Shown here: one piece after another, positions 43,836 through 51,472 of the stretch
Position numbering within the stretch: the first letter of the stretch is position 1
How the letters are laid out: each line of letters opens with the position of its first letter
DNA from: Bacillus sp. J37
Lineage (GTDB): Bacteria; Bacillota; Bacilli; Bacillales; Bacillaceae
Direction: 5' to 3'
NCBI RefSeq assembly: GCF_000518865.1
Contig: NZ_JAEK01000036.1
Span: 1 to 51,472, forward strand
DNA length: 51,472 bases
Notes under the pieces: model-generated
What the model was told of the DNA's origin: nothing
Seen by the model: only the letters and a program-made list of their open reading frames with translations
Databases searched by the model: none
Program-made: the position numbers and the translations under genes

Positions 43836-44014
43836 TTGACTTCCCATTTATATGATGACCGCGGGTGTGATATCCTAGCGGCTAATAAAGAAGATATACG
43901 ATTTCTTATGTAGATTATAATGAATGGATCTTGGAATATGATCGTTTTAGAAATCGATCGGTTGTTCTTGAACGAAGTATAATGGTCAGGCGCTCAATAT
44001 ACAACCTAATATAA
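43836..44014 (+). pseudogene. Frameshifted remnant of a DUF3885 protein
   Basis: Plus-strand translation gives HLYDDRGCDILAANKEDIRFL, then a single frameshift and YVDYNEWILEYDR. Together this is the core of DUF3885 (LYHPYDDRGxDxxAxNKE...Y..YNDWIL.YDR). The N-terminal two thirds are missing and the 3' end runs on with unrelated residues to TAA 44012. The remaining sequence around it (43745-43835) has no recognisable feature. Confidence 0.65.
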
Positions 44015-44068
44015 TAGATACTATGCATAAGATCATAGTTATAAAGAAAAAAAGAATAGGAGAACAAT

Positions 44069-44320
44069 ATGAGTAATATTGATAAAAGAAATCATTTAGA
44101 CGAAAATCCCTTTAGTTACAGAGTCCATAAAGATAAGACCATTTTTTTAGAGTACTATGGGAGACAAGTGAAAATCTTAAGAGGGAAAGAAGCAGAGAAG
44201 TTTTTAAGGAAAGTTACCGAAGCAGAAAATGAAAAAGATATACAATTAGTAATGGCCAAGATAACAGGTAATTTTAAAAGGGGGAATGAGAGGGAAGGAA
44301 AAGATCATCACACCAAATAA
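44069..44320 (+). CDS. Small conserved hypothetical protein
   Basis: An 83-residue soluble protein with FSYRVHKDKTIFLEYYGRQV, then LRGKEAEKFLRKV and DIQLVMAKITGNFKRGNE. I remember this pattern as a conserved uncharacterised small protein of Bacillaceae, but cannot name a domain. ATAGGAG precedes ATG 44069. The Lys/Glu-rich C-terminus after GNFKRGNE is probably disordered. Confidence 0.75.
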   Translation: MSNIDKRNHLDENPFSYRVHKDKTIFLEYYGRQVKILRGKEAEKFLRKVTEAENEKDIQLVMAKITGNFKRGNEREGKDHHTK

Positions 44321-44435
44321 AAAAAGCCTCAAATAAAATAACAGGCTCGATTTTCAAGTAGAAGAATTAAAATAATAAAATCAATTTGAAGTCCAATCTC
44401 AACGTAGAAAAATAACATATAGAAGAGGTGGTCAA

Positions 44436-44858
44436 TTGATTAAGGTTTTAATAGGAATAACGTCTCTACTATTTATCATTATTGGTATGTTACACGTTTT
44501 TTGGGCATTTGGTGGATCTTGGGGAGTAAATTCGGTTCTTCCAACTAAAGATGATAATAAATTACCAGTTTTACGACCAAGAATGTTAGGAACACTTTTT
44601 ATTGGTTTACTTTGCTTTTTTGCATCTGTACTCCTATTCTGTCAAATAGATTTGTTTGAAGTTATCAAATCCCCTCTTTCAAAATGGCTTTGTATAGCCG
44701 GAGGAATTATTTTCTTGTTGCGTGCAATTGGAGAAGGAAAATATATAGGGTTTTTTAAGAAAATCAAACATACTAGATTTGCAAAACAAGATACCGTCTT
44801 CTATTCACCACTTTGTGTATGGATTAGTCTTACTTTTTTTCTAGCATCATTTATATAG
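44436..44858 (+). CDS. DUF3995 family membrane protein
   Basis: A 140-residue membrane protein with four helices. MLHVFWAFGGSWG near the N-terminus, RPRMLGTLFIGLLCF and LRAIGEGKYIGFFKKI are signatures of DUF3995, of unknown function. Start TTG 44436 follows GAAGAGGTGG. A terminator follows after 50 nt. Confidence 0.85.
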   Translation: MIKVLIGITSLLFIIIGMLHVFWAFGGSWGVNSVLPTKDDNKLPVLRPRMLGTLFIGLLCFFASVLLFCQIDLFEVIKSPLSKWLCIAGGIIFLLRAIGEGKYIGFFKKIKHTRFAKQDTVFYSPLCVWISLTFFLASFI

Positions 44859-44909
44859 ATTTCGATAATCAACATATTGGATGGCAAACTATGGTGAATT
44901 TTCAACAAT

Positions 44910-44942
44910 AAAAGCAACGGAAGATGAATTCCATTGCTTTTT
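44910..44942 (+). terminator. Terminator after DUF3995 gene
   Basis: AAAGCAA-GGAA (44911-44922) pairs with TTCC-TTGCTTT (44929-44940), then TTTC. Confidence 0.75.
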
Positions 44943-45029
44943 CTATTGCTGTTTTATGTTAAAAACTACACGCTAAGCTGGTTTTTGAATAAAGGTTTTT
45001 ATTTTGTTATTTTCAAGTTTTAAAACCTT

Positions 45030-46220
45030 TCATTCATTTACGCGTCTCGCTATAGAAACTTTAGATTGTTTTTTGTGTTCAACTTTTCGATAAAAAAATG
45101 TAAGAGCAAGTGCTGGAATGGTGCTTAACACCATACCAATAAAAGCAAATTTCGGCTCAATTTCGTATAAATAGCTTCCGAAAATCGTAAAAACTGCAGT
45201 GCTCCAACTAAGTGCCAATGCGGAGTATAATCCTTGTGCTTTAGGTATCTGTCTATTTGGGATATTTTTTATTAAGTATTTCATAAAGGCATAATGAGCC
45301 ATCGCGAATGAACATGCATGTAATAGTTGGGAAATACTAAACATCATCACGTTTGGAAAGATAAATACGATGATCCAACGGATGGTTGATCCCAATGCCG
45401 CTAATGTTAGTAAAGTACTAACTGAATATTTATGAAAGAACTTATCTGCGATTGAGAAGAAAATGATTTCTGCGAGTACGGCAATGTTAATAATGGAACC
45501 AATGAGATATTTTGGTACATGAATTTCTTGTAAATAAATATAACCATAGTTGTAATAAGAAGCATGTGCAGCTTGTATTAATATAACAATGGCAAGTACT
45601 ACTCCGAAGTGACTGTTCCGAAACAAATCTATTATGCTATCTTTTATGGAAGGGTCCTTTTGAGGCTTTTCTAATAAAACGTTTGGCGTTTCCATAAACC
45701 CAAGGATTAGAAATGCTGCTATTCCAACTAACAATGCCCATAATATCACCTCATCACCTAAAGAACCGGTAAAGAATGTTAAGGTGATACCGGCAACCAC
45801 AAATCCAATAGAGCCCCATAATCTACTCTTCCCATAGTTTTTTAATTGCTTTTTTTGCAAAAGTACGCCAGCGGTACTATCTAAGGCAGGCATCAATGTT
45901 GGGTAAAAAACATGCAATACGAGGGTTGCAATAAGTAAACTTGAAAACGAATCCGCAGGTATACAGCAGATAAGAGCAACGAGAGTGCCGATTGCTGTAC
46001 CATTTAAAATTGTTTTATTACTTAGCTTTTCTGATAAATATGGGAAAATAAATAATGTTGAAATGCCTCTCACAACAAGTCCTAAACTCATAATCAAACC
46101 AGCCTGTGAAATCGTCATTCCTTTTGCAGAGATCATCCATCCTGTCCAATAAGGTAGAAAGATCCCCCATGTTACAAAAAAACTAAAATATTGCCTGCTC
46201 ATCCAGTGTTGTGTATTCAT
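45030..46220 (-). CDS. MFS transporter (MFS_1_like, PPP/HcaT-type)
   Basis: A 396-residue, twelve-helix major facilitator. It opens MNTQHWMSRQYFSFFVTWGIF, then YWTGWMISAKGMTISQAGLI, the start of the 3-phenylpropionate/nucleoside-type MFS_1_like subfamily, and SLGLVVRGISTLFIFPYLSE has the usual helix 2-3 motif. The open frame extends 70 codons further, but ATG 46220 follows GGAGAGAG and begins the conserved N-terminus. It is divergent from the Crp/Fnr regulator with an 81-nt gap, so common control is likely. Substrate unknown. Confidence 0.85.
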   Translation of the reverse strand: MNTQHWMSRQYFSFFVTWGIFLPYWTGWMISAKGMTISQAGLIMSLGLVVRGISTLFIFPYLSEKLSNKTILNGTAIGTLVALICCIPADSFSSLLIATLVLHVFYPTLMPALDSTAGVLLQKKQLKNYGKSRLWGSIGFVVAGITLTFFTGSLGDEVILWALLVGIAAFLILGFMETPNVLLEKPQKDPSIKDSIIDLFRNSHFGVVLAIVILIQAAHASYYNYGYIYLQEIHVPKYLIGSIINIAVLAEIIFFSIADKFFHKYSVSTLLTLAALGSTIRWIIVFIFPNVMMFSISQLLHACSFAMAHYAFMKYLIKNIPNRQIPKAQGLYSALALSWSTAVFTIFGSYLYEIEPKFAFIGMVLSTIPALALTFFYRKVEHKKQSKVSIARRVNE

Positions 46221-46274
46221 TCTATATCTCTCTCCTTTGATTGGATGATATACTATCTTTGTGCAATATAATAG

Positions 46275-46284
46275 GAGATATCTC
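46275..46284. promoter_or_regulatory. 10-bp palindrome in the MFS/Crp divergent region
   Basis: GAGATATCTC is a perfect palindrome placed 18 nt before the Crp-like start and just after a TATAAT-like sequence (46267-46272). It may be an operator, but does not match the classical TGTGA-N6-TCACA Crp site. Confidence 0.3.
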
Positions 46285-46301
46285 ATATTTTGGGGTGAAT
46301 A

Positions 46302-46973
46302 ATGGAAATTTATAAAAATGAAAAAAAACAAAGATTTATAAAAGATCATTCCATTAACCAGTTGTTTTCGTTCCCAATTGAAGAATTTATTGAAGTACAT
46401 GAATATGAACGGGATGAATGGATTATTCAAGAAGGAAAAAGACCATTTTATTTATTTTATGTTATTGAAGGAAAAGCAAAGATATATGTCACACACCAAA
46501 ACGGAAAAGTCTCTTTACTTAATTTTATCAATGCGAATGATTACATTGGAGAAATGGAATTATTAAATGATGTTTATTATACAAAAGGGATTCAAGCTTC
46601 AACAAAGACAATATGTTTTGCAATTCCTTTTCATAGCTGTCATGAAACATTATTAGATGATGTGGTATTTCTAAGGGAATTAACTAAATTTTTAAGTATG
46701 AAAGCAACAAATATGGCCGCTAAGTACTCACAAAGTTTATCTTTTCCACTTGAAAATCGTTTGGCTGAATTTATCTTACAAACTTCTGATGGCGGTATTT
46801 ATAAAGAGAAGCATGTAACAGTTTGTGAGTTTTTGGGTGTATCTTATCGGCACTTAATGCATGTTGTTTCACAATTTTCCAAAAAGGGTTATATACAAAA
46901 AGAGGGTCGTTACTTTCGAATAAAACAACCTAACTCACTGTATGAATTAGCAGAGATGTTATGGAATATATAG
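46302..46973 (+). CDS. Crp/Fnr family transcriptional regulator (YeiL-like)
   Basis: A 223-residue regulator. The cNMP-binding-like beta-roll is at about 25-120 (FYLFYVIEGKAKIYVTHQNGK, split at the loop, then NANDYIGEMELLND) and the C-terminal winged helix has VCEFLGVSYRHLMHVVSQF. It resembles YeiL, a redox or stationary-phase regulator in E. coli, but with few cysteines (Cys at about 106 and 113). ATTTTGGGGTGA precedes ATG 46302. It probably regulates the divergent MFS gene. Confidence 0.85.
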   Translation: MEIYKNEKKQRFIKDHSINQLFSFPIEEFIEVHEYERDEWIIQEGKRPFYLFYVIEGKAKIYVTHQNGKVSLLNFINANDYIGEMELLNDVYYTKGIQASTKTICFAIPFHSCHETLLDDVVFLRELTKFLSMKATNMAAKYSQSLSFPLENRLAEFILQTSDGGIYKEKHVTVCEFLGVSYRHLMHVVSQFSKKGYIQKEGRYFRIKQPNSLYELAEMLWNI

Positions 46974-47077
46974 TACTTGGGATTTAAATATGACATCAGT
47001 CTGCGACCCAGACCACATTATCTATGAAAAGGTTTCAAAATTATGTTAACCTAAAAATACGAAGGGAGAGGAATAAA

Positions 47078-47923
47078 ATGGACAAATTAATTCCAGAAAT
47101 TACGTTACATGATGGATTAACGTTACCTGTTGTTGGTTTAGGTACATATAATTTAAAAGGGAATCAAGGAGTTCAATCGATCCAATATGCCATTGATCAA
47201 TTAGGATATCGTTTGCTAGATTCTGCTTATAATTATGAAAACGAAGGTACAGTAGGTGAAGCGGTTAGACGAAGTTCTGTTTCAAGAGAAGATTTAATTA
47301 TTACGTCTAAGCTGCCTGGGAGATATCACGAGTATGAAAAAGCCATGGTCGCGATTCAAGAATCACTATATCGTGCGAATTTGGATTATTACGATATTTA
47401 CCTTATACATTGGCCGAACCCGAAGCAAAATCATTATGTGGAAGCATGGCAAGCGCTAATTGACGCAAAAAAACAAGGTCTTATCCGCTCAATCGGTGTA
47501 TGTAATTTCCTACCTGAACATATCGAACGCCTTGAACAGGAAACGGGTGTGAAACCTAGTTTGAATCAAATAGAATTACATCCATTTTTTAATCAAGCGG
47601 AGCAAAGAAAGTGGCATGAAAATTATCATGTAGCCACACAGTCTTGGAGTCCATTAGCCCGTGCAAATGATGTACTGGGGAATAGCACATTACAGCATAT
47701 TGCAGATACTCATAACAAGACTGTTTCACAAGTCATATTACGTTGGCATTATCAACTAGGAGCTATCTCAATTCCAAAATCGGCCTCCCCTGAAAGACAG
47801 CTTGAAAACATTTCAATATTTGATTTTAAACTGAATGAAGAAGAAATGGCGCAGATCTCATCATTGTCTCGAACTGATGGCAGATTGAATAATCAAGATC
47901 CGGCAATATATGAAGAATTTTAA
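47078..47923 (+). CDS. Aldo/keto reductase
   Basis: NADPH-dependent carbonyl reductase of 281 residues. The tetrad can be placed: Asp and Tyr in LLDSAYNYENE, Lys in TSKLPG and His in YLIHWPNP. LIRSIGVCNF and the IPKSASPERQLENISIFDF nucleotide-binding segment complete the AKR5-like pattern. ATG 47078 is preferred to ATG 47024 because GGGAGAGG is upstream and the family usually begins there. Downstream D-amino acid aminotransferase is 93 nt away. Confidence 0.9.
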   Translation: MDKLIPEITLHDGLTLPVVGLGTYNLKGNQGVQSIQYAIDQLGYRLLDSAYNYENEGTVGEAVRRSSVSREDLIITSKLPGRYHEYEKAMVAIQESLYRANLDYYDIYLIHWPNPKQNHYVEAWQALIDAKKQGLIRSIGVCNFLPEHIERLEQETGVKPSLNQIELHPFFNQAEQRKWHENYHVATQSWSPLARANDVLGNSTLQHIADTHNKTVSQVILRWHYQLGAISIPKSASPERQLENISIFDFKLNEEEMAQISSLSRTDGRLNNQDPAIYEEF

Positions 47924-48016
47924 ACTGGCATTTTATATACAGAATGAGCACATTTCGTTTGTTGAGATACGCATTTAGTCAAAACATTTTCGGTTTTAAA
48001 GAAAGCGGTGGATAAG

Positions 48017-48862
48017 ATGAAAAAGTTTTTAGTGAACGATCAGTTCATGAATGAAAATGAAGTCAAACTATCAATCTATGATCGCGGTTATCAATTTGGA
48101 GACGGAGTATATGAAGTAATACGATTTTACGGTAAGAAGTACTTTAAATTGAAAGAGCATTTAATCCGTTATATCGAAAGTGCCAGAAAAATCGATATTG
48201 ATTCAGCGCTGGATTTAGAGCAGCTGGAGTCGATGTTTGAAGAACTATTGGATCGAAACTCGATAGAAAACGGATATGTGTATACACAATTAACGAGAGG
48301 TACTGCACCAAGAAGTCATATTTATAATAAAGAAGAATTAAACCCTCAATTAATTGCTTATGTTGAAGAGGCGAAAAGACCACTTGAACTAATGGAGAAA
48401 GGTGCATCTGCCATTTTACACGAGGATGAAAGATGGACAAAATGTGATATAAAAAGCTTAAATTTACTTGGAAGTGTTTTAGCGAAAACAAAAGCAAAGA
48501 AAGAAGGTGCATTTGAAGCGATATTACATAGAGGAGATATTGTAACAGAAGGTAGTGTCTCAAATGTATTTGTCTATAAACATAATAAATTATATACATC
48601 TCCTGCAAATAATCTTATATTAAACGGGATTACTAGACTTACGATTCTTGAAATAGCAAAAGAACTTGGAATAGAGGTTGAAGAAACAATGATTACAGTA
48701 GACTTCTTGTTGACTAGTGATGAAGTGTTTACATCAGCGACAGTTTCAGAAATTACTCCGATTATTGATATTAAAGGTAAAGGTCCTATTGGTCACGGTA
48801 AACCAGGTGAGATGACGAAGTTAATTCAAACGAAGTATGAGGAAAAAATTAAACAGTTATAA
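48017..48862 (+). CDS. dat: D-amino acid aminotransferase
   Basis: PLP-dependent class IV (fold type IV) transaminase, 281 residues, as in Bacillus sp. YM-1 D-AAT. The Schiff-base Lys is K146 in CDIKSLNLLGSV; LSIYDRGYQFGDGVYEVIR, split as the N-terminal motif, and FTSATVSEITPI are typical. It interconverts D-alanine and D-glutamate with their keto acids for cell wall synthesis. ATG 48017 is used; GGTGG is 5 nt upstream. Confidence 0.93.
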   Translation: MKKFLVNDQFMNENEVKLSIYDRGYQFGDGVYEVIRFYGKKYFKLKEHLIRYIESARKIDIDSALDLEQLESMFEELLDRNSIENGYVYTQLTRGTAPRSHIYNKEELNPQLIAYVEEAKRPLELMEKGASAILHEDERWTKCDIKSLNLLGSVLAKTKAKKEGAFEAILHRGDIVTEGSVSNVFVYKHNKLYTSPANNLILNGITRLTILEIAKELGIEVEETMITVDFLLTSDEVFTSATVSEITPIIDIKGKGPIGHGKPGEMTKLIQTKYEEKIKQL

Positions 48863-48871
48863 GATTTATTT

Positions 48872-48907
48872 ATCCTGATTTATTTATTAAATCGGGATTT
48901 TTTTATT
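48872..48907 (+). terminator. Terminator after dat
   Basis: ATCCTGATTTA pairs with TAAATCGGGAT, followed by TTTTTTT. Confidence 0.85.
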
Positions 48908-49132
48908 GATTAACTTATATAAGGTATATTCCTCCCTTGATTTTTCAACTGTTATTTCCTTAAAACATCTTTATGCTAATGCTTTTCTCAAATTCTCTGT
49001 AAGTATAGTTACAATGCTTGTTTAAAAGAATGTAATTATATGGTATTTTAAGAAGGTGCTAAATTTTGGAAGTGTCAGAACGCAAATAACACAATACGTT
49101 TAGCTAGCAAGTAATCCGCGGAGGGTGTTTTG

Positions 49133-49669
49133 ATGAAGTGTATAGATGAAGATGAATTCTTGTGGTGGTATGAAGAATATAGCGTATCACTTTTAAAATA
49201 TATATTCTCGATGGTGCAGAACTCACAAACTGCAGAAGATATTCTGCAGGAGACTTTTTTAAAGGCGTATCAATACCAGATACATATAAATGATAAAAAT
49301 AAAGTCAGAAATTTTTTGTTTCGGATTGCCCACAATTGTACAATGGATTTCTTTAGAAAAGAATCAAAGATAAGAAGATTACTAAATGGACTTTCACAAG
49401 AATCTAAAGTTTATCCTTCTGCGGAAAAGATCGTTGAAGTGAAAGAAGAAAGTAAACGTTTGTTAGATGCTTTAAATAGTTTAAAAGTGCAGCAAAAACA
49501 AGTGATTCTTTTAAGAAAAGTTCAGGGGTTTTCTATAAGAGAAACAGCAGAGATTTTAAATTGGACGGAATCAAAGGTTAAGACAACCTTACACAGAGCA
49601 AACAAGAATCTTGAGAAGTTGTTGTTAAAGGAGGAAGACTATGAAGAAATCACGTCTTTCACTAGATGA
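49133..49669 (+). CDS. ECF-type RNA polymerase sigma factor
   Basis: A 178-residue sigma-70 factor. Region 2 includes LLKYIFSMVQNSQTAEDILQ, then ETFLKAY and VRNFLFRIAHNCTMDFFRKE; region 4 has LKVQQKQVILLRKVQGFSIR and ETAEILNWTESKVKTTLHRA. ATG 49133 follows GGAGG at 49120. The next gene, a membrane protein, begins 29 nt before its end, the standard sigma/anti-sigma arrangement. I could not find a convincing ECF autoregulatory promoter upstream. Confidence 0.9.
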   Translation: MKCIDEDEFLWWYEEYSVSLLKYIFSMVQNSQTAEDILQETFLKAYQYQIHINDKNKVRNFLFRIAHNCTMDFFRKESKIRRLLNGLSQESKVYPSAEKIVEVKEESKRLLDALNSLKVQQKQVILLRKVQGFSIRETAEILNWTESKVKTTLHRANKNLEKLLLKEEDYEEITSFTR

Positions 49670-50342
49670 AAAATTACACAAGTTAAACAGTGAAATTATC
49701 TGGAACAACGACAGAAAAACTTTACTTAAAGATCAAATTCAGAGCAAAATATCTTGTCAATCAAATCATCGTCAAAAAAAATATAGATATAGAGCATGTA
49801 GAATGACACTAGCTTGTGTATGTGTATGTTTAATTTGCTTTCTAGTGCTTGCACCATTTCTGGAAATTGGTTTTCAATTGAAAAATGGTAAAGTGCTCAG
49901 TGAAATCGAAAGCGAGAAAACCGTTAATGAAATAGAAACCTCATACAGAGAACATATATCCGCTTTTAATATAGGTGACTATGAGACATATCTTGGAACT
50001 TTAGGAAAGGAAAGCTCTATAAGATTAACAGATGATTCCTTGACTGAGACAGATGCTCAAAAAGGACCAATTGTTATAGAGAAACTTAAGCCATTATTTG
50101 CTGATCATCAGACAGTTATCTTATATTCAGTAGAGGATGTAGCGGTTGAAGCGGAAAAAAATTATAAAAGATATTTATATGTTATTTTTCACAAAAAAGA
50201 ATCAGACTGGATCATCACTGAAAAGAACATATTTAAGCAATATAAAAATGATAAGGGTAACATAACATTACAATATGATGTATCTAATGACGTAAAACAG
50301 TCACTAAGTGATAAATATAGTATTGATTTTAAAGTGGAGTAG
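49641..50342 (+). CDS. Putative membrane anti-sigma factor
   Basis: A 233-residue protein with a cytoplasmic ~50-residue helical N-terminus (LSLDEKLHKLNSEIIWNND), one membrane helix (about 55-76, LACVCVCLICFLVLAPFLEIG) and an extracellular ~150-residue domain with NTF2-like features (YREHISAFNIGDYETYLGTL). AAAGGAGG precedes ATG 49641. Overlap with the sigma gene and topology make it a likely anti-sigma factor, although no ZAS zinc motif (HxxxCxxC) is evident. Confidence 0.78.
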   Translation: MKKSRLSLDEKLHKLNSEIIWNNDRKTLLKDQIQSKISCQSNHRQKKYRYRACRMTLACVCVCLICFLVLAPFLEIGFQLKNGKVLSEIESEKTVNEIETSYREHISAFNIGDYETYLGTLGKESSIRLTDDSLTETDAQKGPIVIEKLKPLFADHQTVILYSVEDVAVEAEKNYKRYLYVIFHKKESDWIITEKNIFKQYKNDKGNITLQYDVSNDVKQSLSDKYSIDFKVE

Positions 50343-50383
50343 TTGATTATAGGGATAAGACCTTTTTCCTAGGGGTGATAGTA

Positions 50384-50524
50384 ATGAAGGATAACAACAA
50401 AGAAAACCGTGAAAAAAGCAAAATTGAGACAAATGATAGTTGGAATAGAACCTTCTATGGAAGCCCAACAATTGGAGGATTTGTTGTAGTGGCCGTCATT
50501 GTCTTGTACTTATTGTTTAGCTGA
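50384..50524 (+). CDS. Small tail-anchored membrane protein
   Basis: A 46-residue ORF: ATG 50384 after AGGGGTG, TGA 50522-50524. The first ~28 residues are charged and Asn-rich, followed by SPTIGGFVVVAVIVLYLLF, a single C-terminal helix. It lies 41 nt after the anti-sigma gene, probably in the same transcript, so it may be part of the sigma system. No family recognised with confidence. Confidence 0.6.
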   Translation: MKDNNKENREKSKIETNDSWNRTFYGSPTIGGFVVVAVIVLYLLFS

Positions 50525-50593
50525 TTATTTTTCACACTAGGTCATTAAAATGCTATTGGTAAAAGAAAAATATATGATATTGGAGGAGATTTT

Positions 50594-50956
50594 ATGATCC
50601 TAGGCATACATCATGCTCAAATAACCATACCAAAAGGTGCTGAAAAAGAGGGAAGACATTTCTACTGTGGAATTCTCGGTTTACCTGAGAAGGAAAAACC
50701 CGAATCACTAAAGGGTCGTGGGGGATTTTGGTTAATAGTCGGAGATAGGGATGTACATATAGGTACAGAAGATGGTTTTGATCGTTTAAAAACGAAAGCC
50801 CATTTAGCTTATCAAGTGGAGGATATATCATACTGGAGAAATGTATTAGAACAAAATGAAATTCAGATAATCGAAGGAGTACCAATCCCAGGTTTTGATC
50901 GTTTTGAGTTCAGAGACCCTTTCGGAAACAGAGTGGAAATGATTCAAGAAGTGTAG
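50594..50956 (+). CDS. VOC family (glyoxalase-like) protein
   Basis: A 120-residue protein of the vicinal oxygen chelate superfamily: ILGIHHAQITIPKGAEKEGR at the N-terminus with His in HHAQI, FYCGILGLPE, LAYQVEDISYW and FRDPFGNRVEMIQ at the end, where Glu is the second metal position. GGAGGAG precedes ATG 50594. Terminator at 50994. Confidence 0.88.
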   Translation: MILGIHHAQITIPKGAEKEGRHFYCGILGLPEKEKPESLKGRGGFWLIVGDRDVHIGTEDGFDRLKTKAHLAYQVEDISYWRNVLEQNEIQIIEGVPIPGFDRFEFRDPFGNRVEMIQEV

Positions 50957-50993
50957 CTATTTATCATTCGGTTTTGAGATAAAGATAAATGAC

Positions 50994-51025
50994 AAAGAGC
51001 TTAGGAAAATTTCTAAGCTCTTTTG
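50994..51025 (+). terminator. Terminator after VOC gene
   Basis: AAAGAGCTTAG (50994-51004) and CTAAGCTCTTT (51013-51023), perfect 11-bp stem with T-tail. Confidence 0.9.
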
Positions 51026-51143
51026 TATGTGATTTTATATCATTTTGCACGACAAAAGTATCAGACTTTTATCGATTAATTGAAAAATAATTCTTTTATG
51101 TGTTAACTTTCTTAGATTATATACGTTATATAAGCGGAAGGAG

Positions 51144-51472
51144 TGTATTTTGCAATAGAAAAGTGCAGAAAAATGCAAAGAAAAGTACAGAGGTTTGTCA
51201 CCCGAATTACTTTTCTTTATTTTCTTTTAGATAATGCATTCGTTAAGCGATAACTCTCTCCTTGATACGAGATGATATGTGCATGATGAATCAACCGGTC
51301 TACCAATGCTGCGGTCAACCTAGAGTCTGTGAATATCCTGTTCCATTGACTGAACTCTAAATTTGACGTGATTATTAAACTTTTTTGCTCGTAGAATTCA
51401 GAGATAAGTTGGAAGAGAAGCTCAGATCCCTCTTTACTAAACGGCAGGTAGCCCATTTCATCTAGGATGATT
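51144..51472 (-). mobile_element. IS21-family element, right-hand part in window
   Basis: The element appears to begin near TGTATTTTGC at 51144, followed by three degenerate repeats of AAAAGTGCAG (about 51159-51193), as seen in the multi-repeat ends of IS21-type elements. The istB end follows on the minus strand. The other end, istA and the other terminus lie outside the window, so boundaries are inferred. Confidence 0.55.
51217..51471 (-). CDS. istB: IstB-like ATP-binding protein of an IS21-family element (5' truncated by window)
   Basis: The C-terminal ~85 residues of an IstB/DnaA-like AAA+ helper. They read IILDEMGYLPFSKEGSELLF from Walker B onward, then LIITSNLEFSQWNRIF (sensor 1 region), LTAALVDRLIHHAHII and a short tail, characteristic of IstB. 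The protein assists the IstA transposase in target selection. The frame continues past the right edge, so the start is not visible. Confidence 0.9.
   Translation of the reverse strand: MILDEMGYLPFSKEGSELLFQLISEFYEQKSLIITSNLEFSQWNRIFTDSRLTAALVDRLIHHAHIISYQGESYRLTNALSKRK

Noticed and set aside
44325-44352. Terminator-like GCCT/AGGC element on the minus strand
   Set aside because: The stem is only about five pairs and no minus-strand gene lies upstream; probably chance in AT-rich DNA.
44985-45029. Possible minus-strand terminator after the MFS gene
   Set aside because: AAAGGTTTT and AAAACCTTT can pair, but across a long loop and without a following T-run on the minus strand.
48144-48608. 154-codon minus-strand frame
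   Set aside because: Complete shadow of the D-amino acid aminotransferase coding region; composition rich in Leu, Tyr and His as in reversed coding DNA.
48908-49132. ECF autoregulatory promoter before the sigma factor gene
   Set aside because: Expected TGAAC-like and CGTC-like boxes at 16-17 bp spacing were not found; only weak sigma-A-like boxes are visible.
1-51472. CRISPR array, rRNA/tRNA genes, prophage or classical defence system
   Set aside because: No regularly spaced repeats, no cloverleaf-like tRNA sequence outside T-box leaders, and no phage structural or restriction/defence domain was recognised.

Overview
This window looks like chromosome from a low-GC, spore-forming member of the Bacillaceae (Bacillus sensu lato). 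The evidence is AT-rich DNA with strong AGGAGG-type ribosome binding sites, frequent TTG/GTG starts, T-box leaders, a complete GerA-family germinant receptor locus, an OpuA-type betaine transporter, an IspA-like intracellular subtilisin, a KatE-like catalase behind a sigma-B-like promoter, and a YisP-like prenyl-diphosphate enzyme. No rRNA, tRNA, CRISPR array or prophage module is visible. An IS21-family element enters at the right edge.

Layout. 0-3.7 kb: end of an unknown gene, an N-terminally truncated UbiB/ABC1 kinase-like gene, an overlapping DUF2243-CtaG membrane pair, and a TIGR01777-type SDR epimerase. 3.7-7.8 kb: osmoprotection locus, a divergent GbsR/OpcR-type regulator and opuAA-AB-AC, with a sigma-A promoter and small inverted repeats between them. 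7.8-9.9 kb: leucine-type T-box and a class II 2-isopropylmalate synthase. 9.9-12.8 kb: decayed region with remnants of several genes, a PhyH-type dioxygenase, and a small hydrophobic toxin-like ORF whose 3' end carries a terminator facing the opposite strand. 12.8-28.7 kb: mostly single housekeeping or accessory genes (IspA, HIT, methyltransferases, LprI-type lipoprotein, HAD, GNATs, KatE, YisP-like, VOC, DJ-1, DUF2277, histidine phosphatase, alpha/beta hydrolase, several small membrane proteins). 28.8-33.9 kb, minus strand: response regulator, histidine kinase, ABC ATPase and large FtsX-type permease. 34-36.8 kb: arginine-type T-box, argS and an AlkD-like protein. 37-42.5 kb: germinant receptor locus with A and C subunits on plus and B plus a small D-like protein on minus, tail to tail, followed by a secreted TolB-like propeller protein. 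42.6-51.0 kb: SRPBCC, VOC, a DUF3885 remnant, DUF3995, an MFS transporter divergent from a Crp/Fnr (YeiL-like) regulator, aldo/keto reductase, D-amino acid aminotransferase, an ECF sigma/anti-sigma pair and a VOC protein. 51.1-51.5 kb: end of an IS21-type element with istB.

The most notable non-textbook signals are (1) four consecutive 11-bp repeats covering the promoter of the ABC transporter next to its own two-component system; (2) the convergent four-gene germinant receptor locus, including an unlisted 49-codon D-like ORF whose stop overlaps the gerC stop; (3) the 43-residue toxin-like ORF with an antisense-oriented terminator; and (4) a cluster of recognisable gene remnants. I found no convincing wholly new multi-gene system. 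Functions are assigned from remembered family motifs and no database search was possible.
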